Counted from the first letter of the stretch, positions 20,686 through 29,640 are shown. The stretch is DNA of 64,000 nt from Natrarchaeobaculum aegyptiacum (GCF_002156705.1 NZ_CP019893.1:1860001-1924000), one strand, 5' to 3'. Program-made: numbers and translations. Notes: generated from the sequence alone by a model not told the origin.

Positions 20686-21171
20686 TCAACCCGGCTGCGA
20701 GACAAATGCCTTGTCCAGATGTTTTCGAAGGTGCTGGGCCTTCTTTGGTTCTTCACGATAGCTATCTGCCAGGGTTGGGTGCCAGTCAATATCCAGAAGA
20801 CGGACCGGTGGAAACACCTTCGTGAAATTCGCTCCCCGTGCTGTTGCGTGGTGCCATATTCGCGTTACTGGTCGCTTTGATAGGCCGACGTAGAGTAGTC
20901 GTTCACTCCGGGCCGCACCGATAACCCACCCTGGAACGCTCTTGACGTCGAGCGCATTGATCGCGAGCAACTTGGCGCTCTTCTCTGGTCTATGGCGACA
21001 CTCGAGAACGTAGACAGCGTGGTTGAAATACGGGTTATCTCGTGTTTTTCCAACCATTCTGCTGATTTCACTCTGTGAGGAGGCATGGCAGAGACAGTCA
21101 TCAGGGCATGGATCGGCTTCCCACCACGGTGTGAGGAACCGGTCCTCGACCAATTTTTCCTCCAGAATCAT
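20686..21171 (-). CDS. GIY-YIG-like nuclease-superfamily protein
   Basis: 161 residues. AVYVLECRHRPEK and LLYVGLSKRPVTRIWHHATARG correspond to the two conserved strands and the R-x(3)-H helix of GIY-YIG domains (family pattern: YVLxC...LYVGxTxxPxxRxxxH), here with about 35 residues between them instead of ten. AHLRKH/EEPKKAQHLRKHLD supplies a candidate metal-binding glutamate. The N-terminus has a Cys-rich PCPDDCLCH. It lies alone on the minus strand between the origin-like region and an AT-rich segment. Nuclease activity is inferred. Confidence 0.6.
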   Translation of the reverse strand: MILEEKLVEDRFLTPWWEADPCPDDCLCHASSQSEISRMVGKTRDNPYFNHAVYVLECRHRPEKSAKLLAINALDVKSVPGWVIGAARSERLLYVGLSKRPVTRIWHHATARGANFTKVFPPVRLLDIDWHPTLADSYREEPKKAQHLRKHLDKAFVSQPG

Positions 21172-21530
21172 TATTTATCCCATTCCGACGGTGTTATATA
21201 ATATTCACTTTGAGTTCGATGCTATCACCCTGTACTCCGCACAAGGTGATGCCGGAAACGACTGCTCACAAATCGTCGACGCTACCGTTGAAAAAAGAAC
21301 GATCGCATAGATTACCACCCAGGCGCTGGGTGGGGCTGTACGGCGTGTACCGTAAGGGTACACGCGGGCCTGACGGCCCGCTCAACAAAGAACCAGGGCT
21401 CAACAGGATGCACGTGAAACAATGGTTGTCCGAAGAAATACGGGGAAGTGATCTCCCTTTGCTATTGCTAAATAGGGGTTAAAAATGAGTTTTATGTATT
21501 CGTATTCTCACCCACAAGATTCTTGTTACG
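21172..21530. other. AT-richer intergenic region with three consecutive hairpins
   Basis: Starts AT-rich (ttatataatattc near 21196, a likely promoter box). It contains three adjacent stem-loops: CCACCCAG/CTGGGTGG (21315-21333), CGTGTACC/GGTACACG (21344-21364) and GCGGGCC/GGCCCGC (21364-21381). No coding frame is convincing. The hairpins could belong to a small RNA or an origin element. Confidence 0.45.
21315..21381. ncRNA. Triple stem-loop, possible structured RNA
   Basis: Three perfect stems of 8, 8 and 7 bp with loops of 3, 5 and 4 bases, separated by at most ten bases, in a gene-free stretch. Strand cannot be decided, since inverted repeats fold either way. It could instead be a DNA-level recognition site. 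Confidence 0.3.
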
Positions 21531-21737
21531 ATGGCGCGTAGGGAAGGCATGGGATTTAGGTTAATTGACACTATTGTAAAACTAATTGTAATAGCGATTA
21601 TTATATTTGCACTCTGGTTCTACTTTTCAACCAACTTGTGGCTTTTTTACTTACTGGTTGGATTAGTTGGTAGCGTCCTTTTATTTGGAGTTATTGTTTA
21701 TTTATACGATAGGATCAGATATAGAATTAATATATAA
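21531..21737 (+). CDS. 68-residue two-helix membrane protein
   Basis: Short basic N-terminus (MARREGMGFRL), then two hydrophobic helices (about 12-32 and 35-58) ending in a basic tail (YDRIRYRINI). Base composition is clearly more AT-rich than the core chromosome, as in the neighbouring split gene. It lies tail to tail with the 3' part of that gene (stop 21750). Function unknown. Confidence 0.6.
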   Translation: MARREGMGFRLIDTIVKLIVIAIIIFALWFYFSTNLWLFYLLVGLVGSVLLFGVIVYLYDRIRYRINI

Positions 21738-21749
21738 ATCAGATTATAT

Positions 21750-22031
21750 TTAGTCTAGAGATTCATAGCTAATAGTCTGAAGATCTAGGCCCCTACCTCC
21801 TGTATAATAATCAACGCTTGAACCGCCACCACCGGAGGACGCCTCAACGTAGATCTCCCCCCAAGCCATTATCGTACCAATGTCTGATGGGAAATAGAAT
21901 TGTGCAGTGGATTCATTGTATCCTTCATCTCGACCAGTTGGCGTTTCTAGCTCAGCAGTTACAGTGTTAAACTGACCACCACTAATGTAGTTTATTTCAA
22001 GATTTATTTCGGCATCTCCAGTTACAGCATC
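21750..22031 (-). pseudogene. 3' part of a Tat-secreted-protein gene split by an IS
   Basis: Read on the minus strand from the IS junction this gives 93 residues (DAVTGDAEINLEINYISGG ... LQTISYESLD) and a stop at 21750. It has no start of its own. Its frame continues exactly from the 5' part at 44558-45253 across the shared target duplication CCGATATGGG. Gly/Ser-rich, beta-like sequence of a secreted protein. Separated from its 5' half by IS insertion followed by inversion. Confidence 0.85.
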
Positions 22032-22041
22032 CCCATATCGG
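22032..22041 (-). repeat. 10-bp target duplication (copy 1) of the split gene
   Basis: CCGATATGGG on the minus strand, abutting the IS end. The partner copy is at 45244-45253, not at the other end of this IS copy, which is diagnostic of rearrangement. Confidence 0.9.
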
Positions 22042-23514
22042 CATCCGTTCTAGCTTAGCGACTAACTGAGACGGTGATCACGCCGAAAATGCGTCGAGTC
22101 TCACCGCAATCATACCGAGATAGCTGCTGCTCAAGCAAACCAGCCGGTTCTTGGTCATGTCTCCCGTCGAAGGCGGCGCACTCGCAGTCGTGAGTGCGCC
22201 GCCGTTCCAGAGCCGTCGCTGACCAGCCTGGGCGATCCAGCCCGTCTCGTCAGGCGAGTTCGTTACCAGAACTCGCCTGACTCCACCTGTTCACGTAACC
22301 TCGGACGGTGTGGATTTGGATCTCGTGACGACCACAGCAACAACGAATCGAGATCCGGTAGCTCGTACCCCAGATCCAACATCAGGTACAACTGGATCAG
22401 ATGAGCGTGGCGTTCGACAGCGTGTGAACATCGTCGTCGAGGAAGCCGCGTCGACGACGCCGCGGCGTCGTCGGCGCAGTCTCGCTGCTTTGCGTCCAGT
22501 TTCTGGAGTTCGTCGACGATAACCCGGCTCATCATCCGTTCTAGCTTAGCGACTAACTGAGACGGTGATCACGCCGAAAATGCGTCGAGTCTCACCGCAA
22601 TCATACCGAGATAGCTGCTGCTCAAGCAAACCAGCCGGTTCTTGGTCATGTCTCCCGTCGAAGGCGGCGCACTCGCAGTCGTGAGTGCGCCGCCGTTCCA
22701 GAGCCGTCGCTGACCAGCCTGGGCGATCCAGCCCGTCTCGTCAGGCGAGTTCGTTACCAGAACTCGCCTGACTCCACCTGTTCACGTAACCTCGGACGGT
22801 GTGGATTTGGATCTCGTGACGACCACAGCAACAACGAATCGAGATCCGGTAGCTCGTACCCCAGATCCAACATCAGGTACAACTGGATCAGATGAGCGTG
22901 GCGTTCGACAGCGTGTGAACATCGTCGTCGAGGAAGCCGCGTCGACGACGCCGCGGCGTCGTCGGCGCAGTCTCGCTGCTTTGCGTCCAGTTTCTGGAGT
23001 TCGTCGACGATAACCCGGCTCATCATCCGTTCTAGCTTAGCGACTAACTGAGACGGTGATCACGCCGAAAATGCGTCGAGTCTCACCGCAATCATACCGA
23101 GATAGCTGCTGCTCAAGCAAACCAGCCGGTTCTTGGTCATGTCTCCCGTCGAAGGCGGCGCACTCGCAGTCGTGAGTGCGCCGCCGTTCCAGAGCCGTCG
23201 CTGACCAGCCTGGGCGATCCAGCCCGTCTCGTCAGGCGAGTTCGTTACCAGAACTCGCCTGACTCCACCTGTTCACGTAACCTCGGACGGTGTGGATTTG
23301 GATCTCGTGACGACCACAGCAACAACGAATCGAGATCCGGTAGCTCGTACCCCAGATCCAACATCAGGTACAACTGGATCAGATGAGCGTGGCGTTCGAC
23401 AGCGTGTGAACATCGTCGTCGAGGAAGCCGCGTCGACGACGCCGCGGCGTCGTCGGCGCAGTCTCGCTGCTTTGCGTCCAGTTTCTGGAGTTCGTCGACG
23501 ATAACCCGGCTCAT
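22042..23514 (-). repeat. Tandem 491-bp repeat, three units
   Basis: Units at 22042-22532, 22533-23023 and 23024-23514. Each runs from the IS terminus to the codons for MSRVIVDELQ in the transposase and appears identical to the others. The junction ggctcat/catccg shares only about two bases with the normal sequence (ggctcat/cagcag), so the first duplication was not driven by long homology. Confidence 0.92.
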
Positions 23515-24573
23515 CAGCAGCGAGAGTGCTGCCATGATGATCAGCGCCTCGATGATGTAGGCGTCGGTCGTGTTGATCTCGTCCAGACCGAACCGTGATT
23601 TGAGTTCTTTGAACAGCAGTTCGATCTCCCAGCGCGCCCGATAGAGCTGTGCGATATCGGGCGCGCGGTAGTCGTCTCTCTCCAGATTCGTCAGGTACAG
23701 ATGATACTCGCCGCTGTCATCGTTGCGAACGCCGACTAATCGGAAGGTTCGGGTCGCGCTGGCGCCCGACCCTCGTTTGCGGTCGAACGAGAGCGTGATC
23801 TGTACGTCAATTTCCTGTCGCTTCAGGTCGTCGAGGACGGCCTGCAGCGACTGGCCTTCTAGCGGAATGCTGTTCCCTCGCCACGTCCGGAGTTCTTCGA
23901 CGATTTCGAAGTCTGCGTTTTCTTTGACGCGAGAGACGAACCAGCCATCATTGGCGTCAATGCGGTCGAACAGCCAGAAATCGTAGTAGCCGAGATCGAA
24001 CAGAATGAGGGCGCCAGCTACCCACTCGCCGGTGGGTAGCTGGCTCCGTTCATGGGTGCTCGCGTCGGTCGTCCGAAATCGCGTTGGAAGTCCCGTTGAG
24101 AGCGATTCGGTGAGATGGAGTTTCGCCCCGGCTCGGTCATCATCGAGTGCGTAGACATCTTTGGCGTCTTGGTAGAGCGAGATGATCGTCGCGTCGACGA
24201 TGAGGACGTCTCGAAATCGTTCGAGACGTCCGCTCAGCTCGGTTTGGCCGGTGTCGAGATTCTCGATGGCCTCATCGAGAATCTCTCGAAGGAGTGCGAC
24301 GAACCCTGGTTTGAACCAGCCGTGAAACGTCGCATACGAGAGTTCGTCGCAGTCAGCCATCTCGACGTAGCGTTCGAGAAACGCCTGAATGGATCGATCA
24401 GAACCAGCGGCAAAGCCGAGGGAGAGCGTGTAAAACAACGCGACGACGTCGAGTTTCCGCTCTCGCTGGATAAGATTCGTTGCGCGAGCACGCTCGCGCA
24501 ACTCATCGGATGGAAACGCTCTTTGAATTCGGTTCACAACTACTGAATCCGGTGGTTTGTACACACTTCCCAC
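23245..24573 (-). CDS. IS4-family transposase (ISH8 group), copy A
   Basis: 442 residues. DDE transposase: first catalytic Asp in LIVDATIISLYQDAKD, second in ILFDLGYYDFWLFDRID, and the IS4 YREK signature as YRARWEIELLFKELKS supplying the Glu. The protein is identical to that encoded at 45333-46661. Two partial repeats of its last 90 codons lie downstream (22263-22535 and 22754-23026). Confidence 0.95.
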   Translation of the reverse strand: MGSVYKPPDSVVVNRIQRAFPSDELRERARATNLIQRERKLDVVALFYTLSLGFAAGSDRSIQAFLERYVEMADCDELSYATFHGWFKPGFVALLREILDEAIENLDTGQTELSGRLERFRDVLIVDATIISLYQDAKDVYALDDDRAGAKLHLTESLSTGLPTRFRTTDASTHERSQLPTGEWVAGALILFDLGYYDFWLFDRIDANDGWFVSRVKENADFEIVEELRTWRGNSIPLEGQSLQAVLDDLKRQEIDVQITLSFDRKRGSGASATRTFRLVGVRNDDSGEYHLYLTNLERDDYRAPDIAQLYRARWEIELLFKELKSRFGLDEINTTDAYIIEALIIMAALSLLMSRVIVDELQKLDAKQRDCADDAAASSTRLPRRRCSHAVERHAHLIQLYLMLDLGYELPDLDSLLLWSSRDPNPHRPRLREQVESGEFW

Positions 24574-24652
24574 CGGATTCTCACATTCCTAGTTACTGAC
24601 GATTCTAGCTTGGCGTCTCTGGATACCCCGACCTGTTAAACTAGAACGGATG

Positions 24653-25165
24653 GGGTGTTGGTGAAGTCTAATGCTCGACCAGCTAGTCGAACGGGAACGC
24701 GATCAAAGAGGGTACCCCGAGAAGATACACCGATCGAACAGCGGTTGAAACGGCGTTTCTGTACCATCTGGGTCTCTCGTACCAACAGGTGGGCGAGTGG
24801 ATCGGCTACTCGCATCAGGCGGTTTTTCGACTGCTTTCCGTACAGAAGCTCGTGGCAGTCAGTTGACCGCTGGACGAAAGATTTTAAGACCCTACACTAT
24901 AGGGGGTTACCGCTAACACCCTTGGAAATGCCCCTGTGGAGCGAAAAGCAGGATCATGCCAGGATCCATGCCTTCGCGGCTATTGACGTGAACATCCTCA
25001 CAGGGTTTTGCAACCAGCACCTGTATGCTCGGGAATGAGCCTCACCATCGACGACTTCACCAGTTCATCGGTGATGATCCCGACAACAACGAGGAGGCCC
25101 CGCTAGGTAACGCGCTCAAAGAGTTGGCCGTCGGGGTCGATTCTATCGAAGCGGTGCGAAACGTT
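24653..25165 (+). pseudogene. Decayed IS transposase remnant
   Basis: After the inverted duplication GGGTGTTGGT (24653-24662), three frames together give fragments of a transposase: LDQLVERER, LYHLGLSYQQVGEWIGYSHQ (HTH-like), then ARIHAFAAIDVNILTG with the first catalytic Asp of a DDE domain. Frameshifts and stops are frequent. A last fragment (GNALKELAVGVDSIEAVRNVR) ends near 25165. Not functional. Confidence 0.6.
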
Positions 25166-25312
25166 CGCTAGCGTAGTGAAGCTATTTTCTATCCGAACAT
25201 CATCGTCGCGGTAGTTACGCGAGATACTGACCGGTCTGATACTGCCGCCACAACGCTCAACGAGTTCGACGATACGTACACCTGATTCAGGAACGATTCT
25301 GGCAACGTCCGG
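25166..25312. other. Short gene-free gap after the integrase
   Basis: One frame gives FYPNIIVAVVTRDTDRSD, which reads like a gene fragment, but with no start and an early stop. It lies next to the integrase stop, where an attachment site would be expected; I found no match to the tRNA-Cys 3' end here. Confidence 0.3.
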
Positions 25313-25900
25313 TCAAAGCCAGGGAATCTTTTCCCGCTCTCGTTTCTGTGCTTCGGGTGAGAAACTACCCTTGTAATGCTTGAGGAACGTCTCGAGATCG
25401 TTCCAGCCACCCCAGTCACAGACGAGCAACGGATCCACGTCAGCTGAAGCCAGTGCCGTCGCCCAGGTCCGCCGCAGGTCGTGAAACCCGAGGTGACTCC
25501 AGCCGATGTCTCCGGTCTGCTCGTGCAGCTGGTCGACGGCCGATCGAAGCCAACGGCGCAACGAGCGTGTGCTCGAGATCTCGATCAGCGGCGCGCTCGA
25601 AGGAGCGTCGCGAACGTCGTCAACGGTCCGGATCGTCGTCGCGAGATCTCGAGGCACGGGCGTCTCTCGCATCTTGTCTCCTTTGCCGTGCCATACGCGA
25701 ATCATGGTACCGGCATTGGTGTCGACGACGTCCTCGGGAGCGACCTCGAGGACCTCGTGGGACCGAAGGCCACAGCGAGCACCGAGGGCAAACGCGATTC
25801 GTTGCTGGGTTCCGTCGGCCGTCTCGAGTAACTGTTCCACTTCGGACTGACTGAGCCAGACCTTCATGTCGTCGCGGTTCTCGTGCTGCTGGAGATTCAT
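25313..25900 (-). CDS. Tyrosine recombinase / integrase, short form
   Basis: 195 residues covering essentially only the catalytic domain: Arg in ARCGLRSHEV (R46), beta-hairpin lysine in WHGKGDKMRE, HDLRR (H140, R143), and the nucleophile in LKHYKG (Y176). The usual N-terminal core-binding domain is missing or reduced to about 15 residues; ATG 25900 is the first start, and an internal ATG at 25867 would remove more. All catalytic residues are present, so it may be active. It is the likely agent that placed the element at a tRNA. Confidence 0.85.
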   Translation of the reverse strand: MNLQQHENRDDMKVWLSQSEVEQLLETADGTQQRIAFALGARCGLRSHEVLEVAPEDVVDTNAGTMIRVWHGKGDKMRETPVPRDLATTIRTVDDVRDAPSSAPLIEISSTRSLRRWLRSAVDQLHEQTGDIGWSHLGFHDLRRTWATALASADVDPLLVCDWGGWNDLETFLKHYKGSFSPEAQKREREKIPWL

Positions 25901-26072
25901 GTCCGGGAAGCGGGCTACCCGGCCAGTTTCGAGGGGGAATCGTAGCTGTTTCGGTGGTCACCCCATCTCGATCGGAGCCGATCGACGGGGTCGGTGTCCG
26001 ACTTTGGGGGAAGAGTCGGACACTGTGACCGTAGCAACGAAACGAGAACATCCAGAATGCATATTGAGTAGT

Positions 26073-26243
26073 TCAAATGAGGCTGCGAAGAATATCAACT
26101 GCTGCAGACATGCCCGGTTGCTCGTCTTCATGATACCATCGGAGAGCCAGCGTTGTACCTAATAACGAGCCAACAGTGATGAATCCGAAGAGAACGACAA
26201 GCGACATTAAGAACCGAAGTACTGGAATGATAATGTTCTCCAT
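26073..26243 (-). CDS. 56-residue membrane protein
   Basis: Minus-strand frame from ATG 26243 to TGA at 26073. One long hydrophobic helix (IIIPVLRFLMSLVVLFGFIT) continues into GSLLGTTLALRWYH and a polar tail. The composition is that of a genuine small membrane protein, and an AT-rich promoter-like stretch (tattaatt, near 26265) lies upstream. No family recognised. Confidence 0.5.
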   Translation of the reverse strand: MENIIIPVLRFLMSLVVLFGFITVGSLLGTTLALRWYHEDEQPGMSAAVDILRSLI

Positions 26244-26315
26244 ACCTTAATTGCTAGCTGTCAATTAATATTGGTTTTGATCACTATATAACCTATACTT
26301 GCCACGCTTCCAGTA

Positions 26316-27287
26316 TCAATCGTCGACATCAGCACCAGTCTGAAAACTCGTGAGGTCGTTAATCCGCTCTTCGAGCGCATCGATTTCCCGGCGAAGCGTT
26401 TCAGCGTCTTCACCCCCAGTCGCAGCGAGTTGTTCCTTGAGCCCCTGAAGACGGGATTCTTTGACGTCTTCGTCGACGTCGGCCTTGCGAACGTAATCCC
26501 GGTCCTCGATCTCGTATACTGCTGACTCGGAGAGATCCGTGACCTCGAGTGCGTCGTCGACTTTCGAGCGGTCGAGTCCCAGCACGCGCTCGCGGTCAAT
26601 TCCGGCTTCCTCTAGGGCGTCGAATACCTCGTCTTCGTCTTTGAGCGAACGGTTTCGCCGAGTCGTCCGCTGGACAGACCCGAACGGCCCACTGACTGGG
26701 CGGTCGTGATGGAGCCGGTTCAACAAGACGTCTGAAACGTCCGTGCGGAGATCGTTTGCGTTGCGCTGGACGTCCGAGAGTAGCGTGTAGAGCGTCACGA
26801 GTGTCCCGGTCTCGAGGTCCTCCATCGCGGTGACGTCGTGGCGCTCGAGTGTATCGACGAGCAAGAGCGCGTCTGCGTAAATGTCCAGCTCTGGCTCGGT
26901 TCGGGGCTCGTGTGCATCAGCTGATCCGGTGTCGTCGAGGACGTGACTCGAGGAGGGATCGTCGGTCTCGAGGATCGCCCCTGCCTCTTCGTCGATCTCG
27001 TAGTGTGGGTGGAGACTCACCACCGCTGGATATGGATCCCCATCCGGTGGCAACCGCTCGAGGTCGAAGCGGCCGTTTTCGTCTCGAATTCGCCGAAAGA
27101 GCGTCTCGAACTGTTCTCGTTGCAACGGTCGCTTCTCGTCTCGGTCGTCGAACTCGATCACGACCCGGTGTTCCTGAACGTCGCTAATCTGGAACGAGCT
27201 GTGAGATAGCGGTGTGAGTAGCGTCACGTCCGGTGGAAGCGACTCGAGTTCTTCGAGAAGGGTATACCAGTGCTCAGTGGCGCTCAT
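26316..27287 (-). CDS. Acidic soluble protein of the element, unknown function
   Basis: 323 residues from ATG 27287. The N-terminal 60 residues (HWYTLLEELESLPPDVTLLTP) look like a small alpha/beta domain; about 160-205 is helical (LVTLYTLLSDVQRNANDLRTDVSDVL). The last 100 are charged, ending in a coiled coil (DAETLRREIDALEERINDL). Similar proteins are known to me only as hypothetical proteins of haloarchaeal mobile elements. It has its own upstream gap (150 bp). Confidence 0.65.
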   Translation of the reverse strand: MSATEHWYTLLEELESLPPDVTLLTPLSHSSFQISDVQEHRVVIEFDDRDEKRPLQREQFETLFRRIRDENGRFDLERLPPDGDPYPAVVSLHPHYEIDEEAGAILETDDPSSSHVLDDTGSADAHEPRTEPELDIYADALLLVDTLERHDVTAMEDLETGTLVTLYTLLSDVQRNANDLRTDVSDVLLNRLHHDRPVSGPFGSVQRTTRRNRSLKDEDEVFDALEEAGIDRERVLGLDRSKVDDALEVTDLSESAVYEIEDRDYVRKADVDEDVKESRLQGLKEQLAATGGEDAETLRREIDALEERINDLTSFQTGADVDD

Positions 27288-27438
27288 ACATCGATATTGC
27301 TCGACGACGGTAAAATGGTATTCCAGAGCGGCCAGCGTCTGGCAATTCGATTATTATAACCCTGTTTTTGCTGTAATCAACAACAGAGCCACTAACTCAC
27401 AATTTTGCAGAAGGTTCAACCGTCGCAGCAGGGTCTAT

Positions 27439-28284
27439 TTACGATCGCGTGAATTCGTCGTGCTTTCCTGTATCGCGAATTCCCTCGGACGTTCGTTCAG
27501 CAAACCCGTACTGTTCGAGGTACGCATATCGACGTTCGACCTCCTCGTCAGAAACGCTCAACTCCGTGGCCAGTTCGCTCACAGACTTCGGAGTGTCCTC
27601 TTCTAACTGCATTCGGAGTTCGTGACCCTTCATATACCGCAGATAGTACTCATGAACGGCGTCATCGAGTGGCGTTTGGATTCCCTCATTTTCGTCGAGT
27701 CGCTCCAGGGATTCGGAGACCACCGTGACGAAGAACTCCCCACCAAGGAGCTTTACCTGGCGTTCGAGCTCGGATTCGATGACGTCGAAGTCGAGATCCG
27801 TCTGAACGAGCGTGGCCATGTCGCCGATATCGTCTGGGCGCTCTGCGACGGCTTTGAAAAGAAAGATGTCCTCGAATGAGACGAGGCCGACCGAGAAATC
27901 CTCCTCCGAGAGAAATGGTTTGCTTCGCGCTTGCATCCCATCGCTGAAAAACAGCTTATCGGCGATCTGTCGATAGAAAACATCGAACTGACAGCCAGCG
28001 TCGTTTCGTACGCAGTGGCGTGCGCCCAGCCGATCGTACTCGGCACCGAGATCGGAGACTTCCTCGTACCCGAGGTCGTCGAGTGCCCCCATCAGGCGGC
28101 CGAGAGCCGCTTCGTCCACGACAACGAGATCGATATCTTTGGTCGTGTCCTTGAGAGACGGCTCGTGGAGAGACATCGCGCCACCGCCGATGAGATACGC
28201 CTCGACGTCAGTCTGGAGATGAGCTGCGATCCGCCGGAGTTCGGCCTCGATATAGTCACGGCCGAATCGTTCACGAGAACTCAT
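27439..28284 (-). CDS. Nucleotidyltransferase, AbiEii/DUF6036-like (putative toxin)
   Basis: 281 residues. AYLIGGGAMSLHEPSLKDTTKDIDLVV is the nucleotidyltransferase signature: GGGAMS followed by two metal-binding aspartates in KDIDLVV; QFDVF later could supply a third. The C-terminal third has an HTH-like SVSELATELSVSDEEVERRY. It overlaps the upstream winged-helix gene by four bases (ATGA), the arrangement of AbiEi/AbiEii-type toxin-antitoxin pairs. The toxin role is inferred from that arrangement and the fold. Confidence 0.75.
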   Translation of the reverse strand: MSSRERFGRDYIEAELRRIAAHLQTDVEAYLIGGGAMSLHEPSLKDTTKDIDLVVVDEAALGRLMGALDDLGYEEVSDLGAEYDRLGARHCVRNDAGCQFDVFYRQIADKLFFSDGMQARSKPFLSEEDFSVGLVSFEDIFLFKAVAERPDDIGDMATLVQTDLDFDVIESELERQVKLLGGEFFVTVVSESLERLDENEGIQTPLDDAVHEYYLRYMKGHELRMQLEEDTPKSVSELATELSVSDEEVERRYAYLEQYGFAERTSEGIRDTGKHDEFTRS

Positions 28285-29231
28285 ACAGTAACCTCATACT
28301 CTCTGGCTGTTTGTTTGAAGTCTTCCCAGTCGGGCAGTTGCTCAGCCGTGTTAGTGCCCTCTGACTCCAGAAATTCGATGAGTTCGTCGATAATAGCGTA
28401 TAGATCGATTGTCGCCTCGGATACGTAGTGTTCAGCGCGCTCTCGGAGTACAGTTCGATCGAGTTCCTGTTTTTGGATCAGCAACAGACAATACGTTCGA
28501 TATCGCGAGTCATCATCGATGAGCAGCGTCTGGCAGACTAACTCTGCGGGGGTGATTTCCGAGAGCCGATTCGTTCGGAAGTAATGTCGTCGATCACGGG
28601 TGAGAAGTGGAACGCCGAACTCACCGAACAGTGCTGGCCCAGTCAGATGAAACCCATCAGCGCTAACGTCGGAGTCGCACGCGAAGAGATACTCGTCGTG
28701 TGTTTCCCAGATGAAATTGAGTCCAGTCGCATATTTCTCTACTTCGCGCCGGTGTTTCTGGTGGAACAGCCCTCTGGCTATCGAGACCAGTACTGTAAAC
28801 GGATCGTTGAGACGATACCGAGACTTCGATTTCCCGACGACGCCAACGCGCTGGAGGTCATCCAGGCGACGGTACACCGTTGCCTGGCTAACACCACTCC
28901 GCTCGGCCAACTCGGTCGCAGTCCGTCCGTGATCGAGATAATAGAGAACCTGTAACCCAGAACCGGCGATGAGGCCGGAGAAATCCATATGGCTGTATTC
29001 GGCGAGGAGCCCCTCGAGTTGCTCGATCGGTTCGATATCCGTAAGCGAGACCAGCTTTTGCCGACCGCTCTGGTTGGTCTGGACGTACCCGTACGCTTCT
29101 AGTTCGGAGACGATGCGTGAAGCGTGGCCAGGGCTCCAGTCGAGTTGATCAGCGAGCGTGCTGATACTCACTTCCGATTCACCCTCTTCTATGAGGTGTG
29201 ATACAACCCGGAAGTGACTCTCTTTGACCAT
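28281..29231 (-). CDS. Double winged-helix protein, AbiEi-like antitoxin/regulator
   Basis: 316 residues with two HTH regions: ISTLADQLDWSPGHASRIVSEL (about 23-45) and TATELAERSGVSQATVYRRLDDL (about 108-130). A mixed domain follows (FHLTGPALFGEFGVPLLTRDRRHYF) and then a helical C-terminus. It is first gene of the pair, so it probably represses it. An AT-rich stretch upstream (ggaatataaatcc, about 29250) is a good promoter box. Confidence 0.75.
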   Translation of the reverse strand: MVKESHFRVVSHLIEEGESEVSISTLADQLDWSPGHASRIVSELEAYGYVQTNQSGRQKLVSLTDIEPIEQLEGLLAEYSHMDFSGLIAGSGLQVLYYLDHGRTATELAERSGVSQATVYRRLDDLQRVGVVGKSKSRYRLNDPFTVLVSIARGLFHQKHRREVEKYATGLNFIWETHDEYLFACDSDVSADGFHLTGPALFGEFGVPLLTRDRRHYFRTNRLSEITPAELVCQTLLIDDDSRYRTYCLLLIQKQELDRTVLRERAEHYVSEATIDLYAIIDELIEFLESEGTNTAEQLPDWEDFKQTAREYEVTV

Positions 29232-29399
29232 ATCGTCTCAAAATAGGCAAACGGAATATAAATCCCTTTCGTGATTTGAGAGGACTGGTCCGCATTCCAA
29301 TAGATAGACCCTCAGAAATTACTAATGAGATATCTATCTCAGAGAGGGAGAACCATCTCTGTTGTAGACTCCTAAGTGTCTATTCGGAAGAAACAGTCT

Positions 29400-29435
29400 C
29401 AGTACTTCACAAAGCGACCTGTTTGGGTGCTTTGA
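29400..29435. mobile_element. Solitary ISH3-type terminal repeat
   Basis: CAGTACTTCACAAAGC at 29400-29415 is identical to the terminal 16 bases of the ISH3-type element at 61000-62389 (right end), but no transposase is attached. It abuts the decayed operon copy and is best explained as the scar of an IS-mediated deletion. Confidence 0.55.
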
Positions 29436-29640
29436 GGTAACCGACACTTGGAATCGCATATGCGATCCAGTATCCTGTCAAGAGCAACGGAACTGTCCAC
29501 TGGTTCGGTATCACCACGACGAGCCAACTCCCCACTAACGGTGCCACGGTCAGGCCGACGCCGGGCAACAGCCCGCCACTGCCTCGCCGGCGAAGCCGCC
29601 GTAGATCTCGAGCACCAGCTCGAGTGAGGCTGGGAGATCA
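29417..29640 (-). pseudogene. Decayed chimeric copy of two operon genes
   Basis: On the minus strand the first part copies the IYGGFAGEA region of the gene at 31143-31460 (with a one-base loss). It then joins, at GLTVAPLVGSW, a diverged copy of the end of the gene at 30793-31146 (GYWIAYAIPSVGYL versus GYWTVYTIPSAGDL). An internal deletion has fused the two genes and the frame is broken. It is a relic of a second copy of the membrane operon. Confidence 0.7.

Larger units (their letters stand above)
22042..24652 (-). mobile_element. IS4-type (ISH8-like) element, copy A, with two extra tandem end copies
   Basis: The full 1,629-bp element is 23024-24652. Ahead of it lie two additional head-to-tail copies of its 491-bp transposase-3' end (22042-22532 and 22533-23023), each beginning with the terminal CATCCGTTCTAGC. 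Terminal repeats: CATCCGTTCTAG at both outer ends. The copy looks identical to copy B at 45254-46882. Flanks 22032-22041 and 24653-24662 do not match each other but match the flanks of copy B crosswise. Confidence 0.92.

Noticed and set aside
22042-23514. Repeat array as a possible CRISPR
   Set aside because: Units are 491 bp with no spacers and are parts of an IS; no CRISPR-size repeats or cas genes are present anywhere in the window.
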